Assembly (NCBI GenBank): GCA_035530655.1
Contig: DATKUK010000017.1
Coordinates: 62,001 to 126,000 of the forward strand
Reading direction: 5' to 3'
Origin: DATKUK01 sp035530655
GTDB taxonomy: Bacteria > Planctomycetota > Phycisphaerae > UBA1845 > DATKUK01
DNA length: 64,000 bases
Within the stretch, counting starts at the first letter, position 1, and each line of letters begins with the position of its first letter. Shown one piece after another: positions 34,159-44,023 of this stretch. Position numbers and translations under genes: made by a program. The notes below the pieces were generated by a model. The model was not told the DNA's origin. It did not search any database and saw only the letters and a list, made by a program, of their open reading frames with translations.

Positions 34159-35208
34159 ATGAAATGTCTTGTCTTTCTATCAACGTTTTTCCTCTGTGCG
34201 GCGATAGCCCACGCCGACGCGGTGGCCGACCTCGAGCCACTCCTTCAGCAGTCGGCCGCCTATCTCGACGGCGAAGACGTGCCCGCCGCCCAGGTGCTTC
34301 AAGCGCAACGTGAACTCTGCCGGCGCTACGTCGGGCTCGACCAGCAGCAGCGCGATGCGTTCGCACAGCGACTCGGCAGTGCCTTATATGACGCCGCACC
34401 GGGCATGCGGGTCGTCGCCGGCCGCACGCTGGCGACGTCCTGCGACCAGGCCGATGTCGAACGTCTGTTGGCCGCCATGGCGACCGAGCCGAGGCAAAAC
34501 GTCCAACACGCTCTGGCCCGCGTCCTTGGCACGGCGCTGCGCCGCCTGCCGGCCGATGCCGGCAGCGCGACCCGCGCAACCGCCGCCAGCACGCTGGAGC
34601 AACTCATCCGCGATGACACCACCGCCCCCGATTTCCGCAGAGCGATGTTGATGTCGCTGGGCAACGCCGGGGCCGAGGCCCTGCCGGCCTTGTACCGGCT
34701 CTGCGACGATCCGCGGTGGTCCCGTGCGCTCCACTGGTCGCTGCCCGCGGCTCTGGCGGGCACGGGCAGTGCGAACGCGCTCGACGAGCTTATCCTGCTC
34801 TTCGAGACCGATCAGGCGGTCGGCTTTCGCGTTGCGTGCATTCAGGCCATGGGCACGCTGCTTGCTCGGCCCGACTCGGCCGACCAGACGTCTGTCCAGG
34901 CGGCGGTCGGTCTGCTACGCGGGCTCGTGCTCAGCGGTGCGGCAGACCCCACGCTCAAAGCCGCTGCTGCTAAAGCCTGTGCGAAGTGGCCGGCCGCGTC
35001 ACAAGACGCCGAGTTCGTCAACGCCGTGTGCCGGCAACTGAAACAGTCAACCGGCCAGCCATGCAAGAACTACCTGCGAGCGCTGCTCTACCTGGACGTC
35101 GAGTTGGACGCTGAGACGACCAGCTTTGTCCAGGCAATTGCTGCGTCGGACCAGACCGACCCGGGCTGTCGCAAGGTTGCGATGGCCCTGCTGGATGTGG
35201 ACGGTTAA
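34159..35208 (+). CDS. Exported HEAT-repeat-like protein
   Basis: A 349-residue protein with signal peptide MKCLVFLSTFFLCAAIAHAD. The rest is almost all alpha-helical, with repeating patterns such as RRAMLMSLGNAGAEALPALY and RVACIQAMGTLLARPDSADQ that fit HEAT or armadillo-like repeats. It probably forms a protein-binding scaffold in the periplasm. It lies 12 bases after the exported unknown protein on the same strand; they may work together. Confidence 0.7.
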   Translation: MKCLVFLSTFFLCAAIAHADAVADLEPLLQQSAAYLDGEDVPAAQVLQAQRELCRRYVGLDQQQRDAFAQRLGSALYDAAPGMRVVAGRTLATSCDQADVERLLAAMATEPRQNVQHALARVLGTALRRLPADAGSATRATAASTLEQLIRDDTTAPDFRRAMLMSLGNAGAEALPALYRLCDDPRWSRALHWSLPAALAGTGSANALDELILLFETDQAVGFRVACIQAMGTLLARPDSADQTSVQAAVGLLRGLVLSGAADPTLKAAAAKACAKWPAASQDAEFVNAVCRQLKQSTGQPCKNYLRALLYLDVELDAETTSFVQAIAASDQTDPGCRKVAMALLDVDG

Positions 35209-35750
35209 TTGCCCCGGCCCCGGTGCCGGGAGGAGCATAGACGTACAGAAGTAGTCTTCATGCATCGGCAGCTTCCTACCTTAGGCGCGGATGACGTCGG
35301 GACCGCGGCTGCGATTCCGGCGCTGTGGCATTGCGCCATTACCCAGAGAAATACTCGCGATGTCCCTGCTGCCAAGGCCGCCACTGGCCGGGCGGCACGT
35401 GCCCTCCGCTACCGACGGCGCCAGGCGAATTGCCCGACACGGTTTGAGCACGCCCACGGGGTGAGGAGCGACTGCGACCCGCGTTCCGTTTGGCCCCTTC
35501 GGAACGTCCGTGGGCGTGTTCAATCCGTCTCAGGCATTGCGTAGCGACAAACATGCCAAGTCCTGGACCTTCCGGCTCTTCTGCCTAACTCTATGCCCGA
35601 AGAGCGGCCGAAGCGCTCAAAATCCAGGAATTTTTCTGCGACATGCTCGATGCGTCAGGCGTGTCTGCCGGGCGCTACCCCTTAACGCCCTAGCTGCATA
35701 ATCAGGACTGGATGCATGCCGAACAGGGCGGCTGAGAAAGCCCACAAGCG
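35209..35750. other. Gene-free spacer holding a long inverted repeat
   Basis: 542 bases with no supported gene. The feature of note is the inverted repeat at 35439-35528, listed separately. The frames on the minus strand here have no conserved content. Confidence 0.5.
35439..35528. repeat. Long inverted repeat (cruciform or structured RNA candidate)
   Basis: Arm 35439-35459 (ACGGTTTGAGCACGCCCACGG) pairs with 35508-35528 with about two mismatches or G-T pairs. An inner hairpin GTTCCG (35483-35488) / CGGAAC (35500-35505) sits in the loop. The extent and position between genes suggest a structured RNA, a MITE-like element or a terminator; there is no T-tract. Confidence 0.6.
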
Positions 35751-37025
35751 TCACACCAGAACGTCGCCGGGCACGATCGCGCCATGCCGATGCAGCAAGG
35801 CATAAAGCTCGTCCAGCGCAAGCTCCTCCGGGTCGCGGCCGCTTTGCGCAGACAACGCCGCCATCGCCCCAGCCGCCTGCCCCATGGCCATACAGGGCGC
35901 CTCGACGCGGTAGCCCGAATGCGCGACGCGGTCGCCGGCGATGCATCGCCCGGCCACGATCAGAAACCGACTGCCGGCCGGCAGCATCGCCCCGCGAGGA
36001 ATGGTCGGCAGCTTCCCGGGCGTAAGGCAGCGAAAGTCGATCCCCTCGCCGTCATCCAGATGAATGTCGACCGGGTAAAAACAGTAGCAGACAGCGTCGT
36101 CGAAGAAGCGTCCGGCCATGTAATCGTCGCCGGTGATACGGGCTTTACCTTCAATAACGACGGATTCGCGTATCCCGCACTCGCCGGCCACATACTCGAT
36201 GCGGAACTGCTCCAATCCGGGTTGAGAGCGGAACAAGCGATACATCCGCAGCATCGACCTGCGGGCCTCAATCTCCGCCCGCGTTCGGCCGTCGCTGGTA
36301 TCGGCGGCGACGGTGGTAACGTGGTTGCTGTTATGCCCGTGCGACCGCAGGAAGGGTCCGGCCCCCTCCTTTCGCCAGCCGATGTCGGTGTAGCGAAGCC
36401 GACCGTCGGCCACCGCCTGTTCGACGGCTGCGTCGATGCCCTTCAGATCGAGACCGTCGAACTCATATCCATCGCAGTGCATCGTCAAAGTGCCCGGCTG
36501 CACGGTCTCGGGGCGCCGCACCGGGTAACCGCTTAGCGTCACCGCGTTGGCGTCACCCGTGCAGTCGATCAATACTCGCGCGCCGACCCGCGCCAGACCC
36601 GATTTCGTGCACACTTCCACCGACCACGCCCCTTGCTCGAAGTCCACGGCCGCCGGCATGGCATGCAGAACCAGATCCACACCGGCCGAAAGCACGGCCT
36701 CATCGCACAGCGCCGCATAGATGCCCCGGTCCACGTGCGTATGATGCTTCCAGTGAGGTGCCGTCGGATCACTGAAGTCGGGCGGACAACGATGCGTTTC
36801 CCCAAGTGTCCTTGTCACCAGTTCCCAACCGATGCCAGCAATGACCTGTTTTCCCCAGGCGAAGAACAGGGCCGGATAGTTCACGCCCGCGACCGTGAGC
36901 GTGCCGCCAAGCATGCCGTTTTTCTCCACCAGCAGCGTCTTGGCGCCCGCCCGCCCGGCCTGAATGGCCGCCACCGTGCCGGCCGTACCACCGCCGATCA
37001 CCACAACGTCGTACGTCGCGTCCAT
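35751..37025 (-). CDS. FAD-dependent oxidoreductase (FAD_oxidored family)
   Basis: A 424-residue flavoprotein. The dinucleotide-binding motif YDVVVIGGGTAGTVAAIQAGRAG-like is at residues 5-27 (G-x-G-x-x-G), followed by the GD-like region GMLGGTLTVAGVNYPALFF characteristic of this family. A C-terminal FAD motif (RCIAGDRVAHSGYRVEAPCM) and GQAAGAMAAL complete it. The electron acceptor and substrate are not evident; family members often act on sugars or polyols in planctomycetes. There is no signal peptide. ATG 37025 is the only good start. Confidence 0.85.
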   Translation of the reverse strand: MDATYDVVVIGGGTAGTVAAIQAGRAGAKTLLVEKNGMLGGTLTVAGVNYPALFFAWGKQVIAGIGWELVTRTLGETHRCPPDFSDPTAPHWKHHTHVDRGIYAALCDEAVLSAGVDLVLHAMPAAVDFEQGAWSVEVCTKSGLARVGARVLIDCTGDANAVTLSGYPVRRPETVQPGTLTMHCDGYEFDGLDLKGIDAAVEQAVADGRLRYTDIGWRKEGAGPFLRSHGHNSNHVTTVAADTSDGRTRAEIEARRSMLRMYRLFRSQPGLEQFRIEYVAGECGIRESVVIEGKARITGDDYMAGRFFDDAVCYCFYPVDIHLDDGEGIDFRCLTPGKLPTIPRGAMLPAGSRFLIVAGRCIAGDRVAHSGYRVEAPCMAMGQAAGAMAALSAQSGRDPEELALDELYALLHRHGAIVPGDVLV

Positions 37026-37101
37026 GTCGCAGATCTCCCCTCAACCCCGCAACCGGCTGATCGGCTTCGCGACAGCCACATCGCGGCTGGCACGTCGCAG
37101 T

Positions 37102-39009
37102 CTACTCGGAGATGCCGCCGTTGTCGTCCGCGCCGACGGGCAGCGTGAACGTAAAGATCGCGCCGCCCTCGGGATTGGGCGCAGCCCATAGATTTCCCCC
37201 GTGCGCTTCGACGATGGACCGGCTGATCGGCAGGCCCATCCCCATACCCTCAGGCTTGGTCGTGAAGAACTGCTCAAACAGCCGCTCGCCCCCGTCGGCG
37301 GGCAACCCGAGACCCAGATCCGAAACGGAGACCTCGATGCGGCTGTCCTTGATCCTGGCCGTCCGGATCGTCAGGACTCTGCGATCGGCCGCCGCACCGC
37401 TCATGGCTTCGATGCCGTTGCGCACGAGGTTGAGAATCACCTGCTGGATCTGGATGGAATCGACCATCACCTCAGGCAGATGCCCCGCCAACTGGAACCG
37501 CAACTGCACCCCGCCCTGGCGGGCCTCGATCTGCGCAATCGATTCGACTTCGCGTACCACCTCGTTCAGATCGGCCGCTGACTGCTGCGGTTCGGCTCTG
37601 CGAACGAAATCGCGTATGTGCCGGATGATCTCACCGGCCCGCGCCGCCTGGCTGGCGATGTTTTGCACCCCGGTCATCACTTCGCCGCCCTCTCCGCCGG
37701 CGCCTCGCAGTCGCCGCACGCAGCCGTTGGCATAGTTGACGATCGCCGCCAGCGGCTGGTTCAGTTCGTGCCCCAACGCCGAGGCAAGCTCGCCCATCGT
37801 GCTCAGACGCGAAACGTGGGCCAGCTCCGCCAGACGTTCCTGGGCGTGCTGCTCGGCCTTTTTCCGCTTGGTGATATCGGTGGCCGTGAAGACCACCCCT
37901 GCTGAGATGTCGTCAGGATCGATGGGTGCTGAACTCAGCAACACGTCGACCAAGGTGCCGTCCTTCCGTTTCCACCGAGTTTCCACCGTGCCGGTCCGAC
38001 CCTCGGCGATCTCCGCATACTTGACTCGCCCGACGCGCTCGAACTCCTCCTGGTTTTCATAGAGCACCCGTGCGCTGCACCCCTCCAGCTCCTGCTGCGT
38101 GTATCCGGTCAGAACCGACACCTGCTCGTTGCTCCAGCCCAGGATTCGATCGGACACGAGCCCGATTCCCATGGGCGCTGCGCGAAACACGCTTTGCAGC
38201 ATGGCTTCGCTGTTTCGCAGGGCCTGCTCCGCCCTTTTGCGCTCGGTCATATCCACGTCCATGCAGAACACCTCGACGACCTTTTCCCCTCCCATGACCG
38301 GAAAGATCGACGAGTACACCCACCGCGTGTTGCCCTGGCGATCCTTCACCGACCACTCCCCCGACGGCTGGGCCTGTCCTGAGTTCCAAACCTCCGCAAG
38401 TGTCCGCTGCCACTGATCAGCCGCGTCGCCGGACAGAATCAGATCGCCGAGTCGCTTGCCGATCGCCTCCTCTGCCGAATATCCATAGAGGCGCTGGCTG
38501 GCTGCGTTCCAGTGCTGGATGACCCCGTCGCGGTCAAAACCTTGAATGCTGACCGCCGGCGTCAACTCAAATATGGCCTCGAAACGCGACAGTGCATCGC
38601 GCATCTTGCTCTCGGCGCGCTTGCGCTGTTGAATCTCCCGTTGCAGCAGTACATTGGCACGACCCAACTCCGCCGTCCTGCCAGCCACTCGGCTTTCCAG
38701 TTCGTCATGGGCTGCCTGAAGGGTTGCCTCGGCCTGCCGCTCCCGGCCCAACATCTGCGCCAACATCGCCTGTTGCCGACGATCCCGCCGTAGCACCAGC
38801 ACGGCCGCAATCACAGCCACCATCGTCGTGAAGACCACCGTGGCGAAATGTGATTCCCAATGCGTTCGGTCAGGCATAACCCGGTCTATCATTAACTCGT
38901 AGACCGTCATGCCACCCGCGACGATCAGGGCCACGAAGCCCGCTTGCACGAGCAAGTGATGTGCGCCGCGCCTGGCGTCATCCCAGTTCCGAGCGACCTC
39001 GTCCATCAT
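37102..39009 (-). CDS. PAS-domain sensor histidine kinase (FixL/DctB-like core)
   Basis: A 635-residue membrane kinase. Two transmembrane helices lie at about 23-42 and 57-74, then a coiled coil, a PAS domain around 137-252 (RFEAIFELTPAVSIQGFDRD), a second PAS around 265-375 (AMLQSVFRAAPMGIGLVSDR), a HisKA with the phosphoacceptor histidine in ELASALGHELNQPLAAIVNY, and a HATPase with NLVRNGIEAM (N box), SDLGLGLP (D/G1) and GMGMGLPISRSIVEAHGG (G2). It would phosphorylate an unlinked response regulator; none is adjacent. Start at 39009. Confidence 0.92.
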   Translation of the reverse strand: MMDEVARNWDDARRGAHHLLVQAGFVALIVAGGMTVYELMIDRVMPDRTHWESHFATVVFTTMVAVIAAVLVLRRDRRQQAMLAQMLGRERQAEATLQAAHDELESRVAGRTAELGRANVLLQREIQQRKRAESKMRDALSRFEAIFELTPAVSIQGFDRDGVIQHWNAASQRLYGYSAEEAIGKRLGDLILSGDAADQWQRTLAEVWNSGQAQPSGEWSVKDRQGNTRWVYSSIFPVMGGEKVVEVFCMDVDMTERKRAEQALRNSEAMLQSVFRAAPMGIGLVSDRILGWSNEQVSVLTGYTQQELEGCSARVLYENQEEFERVGRVKYAEIAEGRTGTVETRWKRKDGTLVDVLLSSAPIDPDDISAGVVFTATDITKRKKAEQHAQERLAELAHVSRLSTMGELASALGHELNQPLAAIVNYANGCVRRLRGAGGEGGEVMTGVQNIASQAARAGEIIRHIRDFVRRAEPQQSAADLNEVVREVESIAQIEARQGGVQLRFQLAGHLPEVMVDSIQIQQVILNLVRNGIEAMSGAAADRRVLTIRTARIKDSRIEVSVSDLGLGLPADGGERLFEQFFTTKPEGMGMGLPISRSIVEAHGGNLWAAPNPEGGAIFTFTLPVGADDNGGISE

Positions 39010-39287
39010 GACGGCCCCTTGATGCCCCCAAGAAACGTTGTGCTAAAAGCCTACAGCCCGTCCGGACCCGTACGAGCCGCGAATGGATTCTAGCCTCGCA
39101 GGCTAGCCAACCGGCACGAGGTTGGCAATTCACCTTGTTTGGATGATTCCGCCGGGCTCGCCCAGCCGCCGACTACAGCCGACGCACCCCAAGCAAGCCA
39201 CCAGACCACGGGCGGTCGCCAACACGTTGATGTTAATGGACTTACAGCGATCTGGCACCGGGCGAGACCGTCATTCGGCCGGCAGGA

Positions 39288-39797
39288 TCAGACAACGTCG
39301 GACCCGCCGTCGGACCCCTCCGAGGGGGGATACACATGCGCGCGGAAATGCGTGTCGGCCATTCGCTGGCCCATCTCACGAGTCTGGATCATCGTTTGCC
39401 ATACCCCGGTGTGAACCAACACGATCAGCAGAGCGGCGGTCACCGGCGACGCCAACCGCCAGCCGAGTACGGCAAGCCTCTCGGACCACGGTACGCGACG
39501 TCGACCGCTGGCCAATTCCGCCGCCTGCTCGCTAAACCGTAGCTGCCGCCGAACCATCCGCAACGCATGTACGTTTGCCTTGCCCAGCAGACTCGAAGGC
39601 ACCCCCATATTCGACAGCAAGGCCAGAGCGGCGGTCACGCGTCCCAGACGGTCGGCCACGCTTGCGCACTGCGGACACACAGCTAAATGACGCGCCAGCG
39701 CTAGGTTGTGTCGCGCCGACTCATCGAGCACATGTCGCATCACGCGGCCCAGCCACGCTTTACACACATCAAGTTGTCCGGTGCCTTGCCGGTTCAT
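39288..39797 (-). CDS. Zinc-finger-like anti-sigma factor with one membrane helix
   Basis: A 169-residue protein. The N-terminal segment HLAVCPQCASVADRL has the H-x3-C-x2-C pattern of a zinc-finger anti-sigma domain, followed by a basic linker and a single transmembrane helix (LASPVTAALLIVLVHTGVW). The C-terminus is short and extracytoplasmic. ATG 39797 overlaps the sigma gene stop by 4 bases (ATGA), so it is the partner of that sigma factor. The longer frame upstream (to 40373) runs across the sigma gene and is rejected. Confidence 0.82.
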   Translation of the reverse strand: MNRQGTGQLDVCKAWLGRVMRHVLDESARHNLALARHLAVCPQCASVADRLGRVTAALALLSNMGVPSSLLGKANVHALRMVRRQLRFSEQAAELASGRRRVPWSERLAVLGWRLASPVTAALLIVLVHTGVWQTMIQTREMGQRMADTHFRAHVYPPSEGSDGGSDVV

Positions 39798-40375
39798 GAC
39801 CCCGCCTCTGTGCCCTCCAGCAACTCCGCGAGGCGCAACACGGCCTGTCGCCTGTACACACGGGCCGTGCCCACCGTAATACCCAGGATCGACGCCACCC
39901 GATGGTATGGCATCTGCGCCAGATCGCGCAGCAGCACCAACTCCCGCAGGTGACGCGGTAAGTGTACGATCGCCTGCCGCAGCAAAACCGTCGACTCGGT
40001 CACGCCCGGCATCGGCATCCCTCGCACCTTTGTCAGATGCCGGCCCAGCGAAACCTGATGACGCCGGCGCAACTGTCGGCGGCGGATCATATCGACGGCC
40101 ACGTTCGCAGCCGTCCGGTAGAGGTAGCGATCGGCCGAACGGCCCAGACCGTCTCTCCCGCGCTCCATGACTCGGCAAATGCAATCCTGATAGGCGTCCA
40201 ACACGTCCTGCTCGTTCGCGAGCATCCGCCACAGCATCACAACGACCGCCGGCCCACAGCGGTCCATCACAGACAGGATCCACCCCTGCCGACTGGCAGC
40301 CACCTCGCGGGTGACCGAAGCCGCCAGCTCCTTCAACGACACCGGGATGGCGCCGGACCGGTTGCCCATCCACAT
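39794..40375 (-). CDS. ECF-type RNA polymerase sigma factor, second copy
   Basis: A 193-residue ECF factor. Region 2 has MLWRMLANEQDVLDAYQDCI and YLYRTAANVAVDMIRRRQLR (about 47-105). Region 4 has LVLLRDLAQMPYHRVASIL, then GITVGTARVYRRQAVLRL, which forms the HTH. Its probable inhibitor overlaps it by 4 bases. It is divergent from gspE, 105 bases away, so it might control that secretion operon; this is inference from location only. Confidence 0.88.
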   Translation of the reverse strand: MWMGNRSGAIPVSLKELAASVTREVAASRQGWILSVMDRCGPAVVVMLWRMLANEQDVLDAYQDCICRVMERGRDGLGRSADRYLYRTAANVAVDMIRRRQLRRRHQVSLGRHLTKVRGMPMPGVTESTVLLRQAIVHLPRHLRELVLLRDLAQMPYHRVASILGITVGTARVYRRQAVLRLAELLEGTEAGS

Positions 40376-40480
40376 ATCCCTGACGTTACTACCCCATCAA
40401 TGTTAGCGCCGACGTCACAGGATATTCTACCTTAACGTCGTCTTCTCTGAAACGTTCTAGTACGTGGGGAACGAGAAACC

Positions 40481-41662
40481 ATGCGATCGAACCGCACCGA
40501 CAAGCCCGAAGCAGTCGTCCAACTCGTCGACGAACTGATTGGCCGCGCCCTCTCTCGCCGGGCCAGCGACGTCCATTTCGAGCCGGCCGAGCAGGCCCTG
40601 CTGATCCGCTACCGCATCGACGGGCAGTTGCAGGACGTCGAGCGGGTACCGGTCGAACTCGCCCCGAACGTCATTGGGCGGCTCAAAGTCCTTGGCCGGC
40701 TGCTCACCTACCGCACCGACGTGCCGCAGGAGGGCCGCATCGAGGCCAATGGGCAGGCCTGGCCGGGCCAAGCCGATATGCGCCTGGCGGTCTTCCCTAC
40801 GATCCGGGGCGAACGCGCGGTGGTGCGGCTTTTCTACTACCAGCCCGAGGTCGTCGAGCTGAACGAGCTGGGGCTGGCCGAAACCGATGTCGATCGACTC
40901 CGAACGGCCGTCTCCTCGCCTCAGGGGCTGCTGATCGTCACCGGACCGGCCGGCGCGGGCAAAACCACCACTCTGTACGCCCTGGTCCGCCACATCCTCC
41001 AGACGCAGCCCGGCCGCAGCGTGGTCACCCTCGAAGATCCAGTCGAGCAGCGGCTGAGCGGCGTCGCCCAGATCGAGGTCAAGCCCTTCGGCGAGCTGAC
41101 CTACCCGCGGGCGATGCGGAGCCTCCTCCGCCAGGATCCCCAGGTGTTATTGCTGGGAGAGATACGTGACGCGGAGACGGCCGGCATCGCCGTCGAGGCT
41201 GCTCTGGCCGGTCATTTAATCCTGACCACCATGCACAGCGGCGACCCAGCCGAGGCGCTGGTCAGGCTGCTGGAGATGAAGCTGCCCCCCTACCAGATTA
41301 CCAGCAGCGTGGCGCTGGTCTGGACGCAGCGGCTTGTGCGGCTGCTGTGCGAGGCGTGCAGGCGGTCCACGGGTGACGAGCGACACCCCTTCGAGCCGGC
41401 CGGTTGCCCACAGTGCGATGGCAGCGGCTGCCGAGGGCGGACGGCCTGTGCGAGTTGGGCAGCGATGGCGGACTCGCTGCGGGAGGCGATCCTGGCGAGC
41501 GCCGACGCAGCCGCATTACGCTTGGTGATCGCCCAGCAGGGATCGTCGACCTTGGCAGCCGACGCCCTGCGGCACGTACGAGCCGGCAGGACCACGCTGG
41601 ATGAACTGCGGCGCGTGGTGCCATTTGGTAACGACGCGGAGTTCTCGGCAACGGAGAGCTGA
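40481..41662 (+). CDS. gspE: Type II secretion / type IV pilus assembly ATPase, GspE-like
   Basis: A 393-residue traffic ATPase. It has a short N-terminal region (FEPAEQALLIRYRIDGQLQD), Walker A GPAGAGKTTTLYAL, Asp box LEDPVEQRLSGV, Walker B VLLLGEIRDAETA, and His box LILTTMHSGDPAEA. The zinc tetracysteine region is present at the C-terminus (CEAC, then CPQCDGSGCRG). The usual GspE N-terminal domain for GspL contact is missing, so it is shorter than E. coli-type GspE. It is the first gene of a rightward operon; the stop is one base before gspF. Confidence 0.93.
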   Translation: MRSNRTDKPEAVVQLVDELIGRALSRRASDVHFEPAEQALLIRYRIDGQLQDVERVPVELAPNVIGRLKVLGRLLTYRTDVPQEGRIEANGQAWPGQADMRLAVFPTIRGERAVVRLFYYQPEVVELNELGLAETDVDRLRTAVSSPQGLLIVTGPAGAGKTTTLYALVRHILQTQPGRSVVTLEDPVEQRLSGVAQIEVKPFGELTYPRAMRSLLRQDPQVLLLGEIRDAETAGIAVEAALAGHLILTTMHSGDPAEALVRLLEMKLPPYQITSSVALVWTQRLVRLLCEACRRSTGDERHPFEPAGCPQCDGSGCRGRTACASWAAMADSLREAILASADAAALRLVIAQQGSSTLAADALRHVRAGRTTLDELRRVVPFGNDAEFSATES

Positions 41663-41663
41663 C

Positions 41664-42863
41664 ATGGCCTGGTTCGAATACGAAGGGCACTGCCCGGGTG
41701 GAACGGCCATCAGCGGCCGAATTGAGGCGGTCGATCACGCCGGTGCTCGGCAGCAGCTCGATCAGATGAACGTGAGCCTGACCGAGCTGCGCCCGGCAGG
41801 ACCGCCACCAAGGCGGCGCCCGCTGGGCCGCGAGGACTTCATTTACTTCAACCAGCAGCTCGCCTCGCTGGCCGAGGCGGGCCTGGCGCTCGACGACGGT
41901 CTGCGACAGATGGCGCGTGACGTGCAATCGCCGCGGTTGAGGCGATTGCTGGAGGACGTGGCCCAGGACGTATCAGCCGGCAAGTCGCTCGAACAGGCGA
42001 TCGAACAGCGGCAGGAGCAGTTCCCGCTGCTGTACGCCCGGGTGCTCCGAGCCGGTGTCGCCTCGGGAAATCTATCCGAGACGCTGCTCAACCTCAACAC
42101 GCATCTGCAACTGATGGCCGACACCCGCCGGCTCATCTGGGAGGCGATCAGCTATCCCCTCGCCGTTCTGGTTCTCGGGATTTTCGTATTCGGCGCAGTG
42201 TGTACATTCGTACTGCCCAGCTTTCGCCAGATCTTCGAGGGTTTCGACGCGGAGTTGCCGGCCCTGACGGACGGACTCCTGGCAATGCAGGAATACTACT
42301 GGCCGGCGATCGCCGTCATCGTCGTGGTCGTTGCCGGGCTGGTGGTGGCAAGTAGAGCCCTCCGCTTCAGCGAGTGGGGCCGGCGAATCCGTGAGGCCGC
42401 ACTCCTGCGCTTGCCTTTGGTTGGAAGGCTTTATGGCGCGTCGCTGTTGGCGCGGTTCAGCCAGTCGGCGGCCCTGTGCACCGCCAGCCAGATGCCCCTG
42501 CCGGACGCCCTGCGTCTGGCGGCCGATGCGACGGGCAGCCCGACGCTCGGCGCCGACGCCGATCGCCTGGCCCGCACGATCGAGCAAGGCGGCAGCCCGA
42601 TAGGTGTCACGGAGTCGACCGGGCTGATCCCACGGCTGTTCGGCTATAGCCTCCAGGCGGCTGGCGGAACGGGCGGGTTGCCCGACGTGCTACAGCAACT
42701 GGCCGACGGGTACAGTCGTCGTGCCGACCACGTTCGCGCCGTGGTTCGATCGGTGCTCGCACCGGGCTGCATTGTGGTGCTGGGCGTGTTTCTTGGCACA
42801 ATGATCGTAGCACTTTTCCTGCCACTGGTGTCGCTTGTCAACTCGGTCAGCGGGGGAGGTTAG
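41664..42863 (+). CDS. gspF: Type II secretion inner-membrane platform protein, GspF-like
   Basis: A 399-residue protein with the typical double GspF domain, the first with EDFIYFNQQLASLAEAGLAL and the second with LLARFSQSAALCTASQMPLP. Hydrophobic helices near 165-190, 215-235 and 370-395 anchor it in the membrane. It acts with GspE in pseudopilus assembly. ATG 41664 follows gspE directly (TGACATGG); the frame from 41601 overlaps gspE and is not used. Confidence 0.92.
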   Translation: MAWFEYEGHCPGGTAISGRIEAVDHAGARQQLDQMNVSLTELRPAGPPPRRRPLGREDFIYFNQQLASLAEAGLALDDGLRQMARDVQSPRLRRLLEDVAQDVSAGKSLEQAIEQRQEQFPLLYARVLRAGVASGNLSETLLNLNTHLQLMADTRRLIWEAISYPLAVLVLGIFVFGAVCTFVLPSFRQIFEGFDAELPALTDGLLAMQEYYWPAIAVIVVVVAGLVVASRALRFSEWGRRIREAALLRLPLVGRLYGASLLARFSQSAALCTASQMPLPDALRLAADATGSPTLGADADRLARTIEQGGSPIGVTESTGLIPRLFGYSLQAAGGTGGLPDVLQQLADGYSRRADHVRAVVRSVLAPGCIVVLGVFLGTMIVALFLPLVSLVNSVSGGG

Positions 42864-42873
42864 GACCGCAGAT

Positions 42874-44010
42874 ATGGGCCCTGTACCGACTGTCGTCGGC
42901 ATCACGATCCTTCTGGTAGTCGTTGCCGCAGTGCCCTTCGGGCTGCTGGCGCGACGGCGTGCGTTTACACGTACAGCCATCGGCCAATCCGCTTTGATCG
43001 TGCGACAAGGGCTGCCCTTGGCGGCGGGCCTGGCGGCGGCCGCCGACGGTGAATACGGCAAGACAAGACGTGTATTACGGCGTATCTCTTATTGGGTGGG
43101 CCAGGGGCTCTCTCTGTCGGGCGCCCTGGCCCGGCGATGCCCGGGCTGTCCGGGACTGGTAGTCAGCACGGTCGCCGCCGGCGAGCGCATGGGCCAACTG
43201 CCCGGCGCCCTGGAGGCGCTTGAGGGGCATCTTGCTCACGAGGACAAATGGCGAGCTCGCTTCCGCATCAACTGGCCCTACGCCGTGATCGTACCGAGCT
43301 TCACGTTGATGATTCTCAGTGGCGCCCTCTACTTCGTCATACCCAAGTTCCGTCACATCTTCGCCGACTTCGACATAGAGCTTCCCGCCGTCACTCTGTT
43401 CATCATTGGCATCGGCGACCACCTCCAATTCGGTACGGGCATCGCACCGTTGATCATACTCGTCGCCGCGATCCTAGGGATCTATGTAACATTCCGCCCG
43501 CGCCGGCCGGCCAAACCTCGCCTGCTGAGTCTTGTGGGCGACGGGATCAAGTGGTCGCTGCCGGGCTGGCGGACCATGCAGGAGGCGACGGGCATGGTGT
43601 GGATCATCCGCATCCTGCGTCTCGGGCTGGCTGCGGGCGAGTCGCTCGATCGGGCGGCCCGGCAGGCGGCCGAAGTCGACGTGAACATGGGGCTGCGAAA
43701 GCGCGTGGGGCGTTGGGCCGACTCGATGGAAAAGGGCGTGTCGCCGCACGAGGCGGCACGCGCGGTCGGCCTCGACGATCTGTTTGTGCAAACGCTCCAC
43801 ACCGGCTCACGCGACGGCAGCATGGAAGTGGCCATGCGCTACGCCGAGCAGTACTACGCAGCCAAGAGCGTGCACTGGTTGATGATCGTCGGTCAGGCGG
43901 CCTGGCCGTTCGTCGTCCTGGCGATGGGTCTGATGGTAGGTACGTTCGCCCTGGCGATGTTCACGCCACTGGTGGCGCTGATTGAGTCAAGCATCAGGGC
44001 CATCCCGTAA
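42874..44010 (+). CDS. Second GspF-like platform protein
   Basis: A 378-residue protein homologous in layout to the previous one. An extra N-terminal helix VVGITILLVVVAAVPFGLLA precedes the two GspF domains (QGLSLSGALARRCPGCPGLV, then GLAAGESLDRAARQAAEVDV). Strong membrane helices are ALYFVIPKFRHIFADFD and neighbours. Two non-identical GspF genes in a row suggest a heterodimeric platform or two functions. ATG 42874 is preferred; the frame could begin with TTG 42835. Upstream ribosome site AGGA is weak. Confidence 0.88.
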   Translation: MGPVPTVVGITILLVVVAAVPFGLLARRRAFTRTAIGQSALIVRQGLPLAAGLAAAADGEYGKTRRVLRRISYWVGQGLSLSGALARRCPGCPGLVVSTVAAGERMGQLPGALEALEGHLAHEDKWRARFRINWPYAVIVPSFTLMILSGALYFVIPKFRHIFADFDIELPAVTLFIIGIGDHLQFGTGIAPLIILVAAILGIYVTFRPRRPAKPRLLSLVGDGIKWSLPGWRTMQEATGMVWIIRILRLGLAAGESLDRAARQAAEVDVNMGLRKRVGRWADSMEKGVSPHEAARAVGLDDLFVQTLHTGSRDGSMEVAMRYAEQYYAAKSVHWLMIVGQAAWPFVVLAMGLMVGTFALAMFTPLVALIESSIRAIP

Positions 44011-44023
44011 AGAGGTCTATCGC

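Noticed and set aside
39110..39130. Possible sigma-54 promoter (GGCACG...TGGCA)
   Set aside because: The spacing and bases are imperfect and no plus-strand gene follows it.
39798..40373. Longer frame for the zinc-finger anti-sigma protein
   Set aside because: The extension runs through the sigma gene in another frame; the ATGA overlap start is much more credible.
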